64,000 nt of DNA from Alphaproteobacteria bacterium (GTDB lineage: Bacteria; Pseudomonadota; Alphaproteobacteria; UBA8366; Aestuariispiraceae). Of this stretch, positions 63,840-64,000 are shown piece after piece (within the stretch, counting starts at the first letter, position 1; the number at the start of each line of letters is the position of its first letter). The stretch covers positions 40,120 through 104,119 of the forward strand of contig SPJV01000078.1 in assembly GCA_006844765.1 (NCBI GenBank). Reading direction: 5' to 3'. The notes beneath the pieces were generated by a model, which did not search any database, had not been told where the DNA came from, and saw only the letters and a program-made list of their open reading frames with translations. The translations under genes were made by a program, and so were the position numbers.

Positions 63840-64000
63840 ATGTCGGATACCGCCACCCTTATCGCCTGTCAGATTGATGTTCCCGAGATTCTAACCATCG
63901 CGGACCGCGATGCCCATGTGGATCGTGTGGCAACAGCGTTAGATGCGGAACTGACAAAGAATGGCAGCGCCGATCTGGCGGTATTGCCGGAACTATCGAC
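63840..64000 (+). CDS. Carbon-nitrogen hydrolase (nitrilase) family, 5' part only
   Basis: 53 codons to the window edge, from an ATG with AGGGG upstream. It reads ATLIACQIDVPEILTIADRD, AHVDRVATALDAELTKNG, and ADLAVLPELST. The last carries the catalytic Glu of nitrilase-family amidases (xxxPE). The Lys and Cys of the triad lie beyond the window. It may act on an amide or nitrile from the same pathway as the MhpD-like gene; that is inference. Confidence 0.82.
   Translation, partial: MSDTATLIACQIDVPEILTIADRDAHVDRVATALDAELTKNGSADLAVLPELS

Overview
The window looks like a chromosomal segment of a marine-type alphaproteobacterium, probably Rhodospirillales or a close relative. The evidence is family membership. 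A mitofilin/Mic60 homologue sits beside hemD-hemC and a HemY-type TPR protein. MmcB, DUF1192 and TIGR02300 proteins are present, as are a TAXI-type TRAP system, an Mla-like lipid ABC operon and a 'marine proteobacterial' class GN sortase pair. Genes are dense, GC-rich and mostly in short operons with 1-4 bp overlaps. No phage, transposase, integrase or CRISPR array was seen.

Layout. Positions 1-4.9 kb (minus) hold a giant fusion channel (periplasmic binding domain, a domain resembling a Cys-loop receptor, then MscS), an AapJ-type amino-acid binding protein, MmcB and a small membrane protein. Positions 5.0-9.9 kb (minus) are the operon hemC-hemD-mic60-hemY. Divergent from it, 9.9-14.9 kb carries tsaD-gpsA-GST-DUF3604. 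A FecR-domain protein and an OmpA-like lipoprotein follow at 15.0-16.2 kb. Then comes the conserved core block rpmH-rnpA-yidC-engB-argB (16.2-20.3 kb) and a P460-like protein with a disordered tail. Positions 22.0-27.8 kb (minus) carry a TRAP-TAXI transporter with a universal stress protein and two TAXI receptors. Positions 27.9-32.0 kb (minus) carry an Mla-like ABC system. Then come apt, a methyltransferase, two lipoproteins, and a three-gene Sco cluster (34.5-36.1 kb, minus) divergent from an MFS permease. Positions 37.7-42.2 kb contain mainly oxidoreductases, metC and a GST.

Positions 42.2-45.7 kb are the most accessory-looking part. A 788-aa repeat-rich orphan protein faces a Sel1-like membrane-anchored protein, next to tRNA-Ala(GGC). 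After that the window returns to core genes: aroA-cmk-rpsA, ihfB, lapA-like, pyrF. Next come an AlkB-like dioxygenase, an asparaginase, a quinone oxidoreductase and a methyltransferase operon. The right end holds a class IV aminotransferase, the sortase/target pair, an aspartate aminotransferase, an MhpD-like hydratase and the start of a nitrilase-family gene.

The strongest candidates for new biology are four. First, the binding-protein/LBD-like/MscS fusion at the left edge (861 codons, cut by the window). Second, the Sco cluster with two small Cys-rich secreted proteins and three 13-bp tandem repeats in its promoter region. Third, the 788-aa repeat protein and its Sel1-like neighbour. Fourth, a sortase whose VIT/vWA partner shows no LPxTG motif. 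Short tandem duplications (13-17 bp units) also recur at gene borders. All functional statements are from reading motifs by eye; no database search was run.
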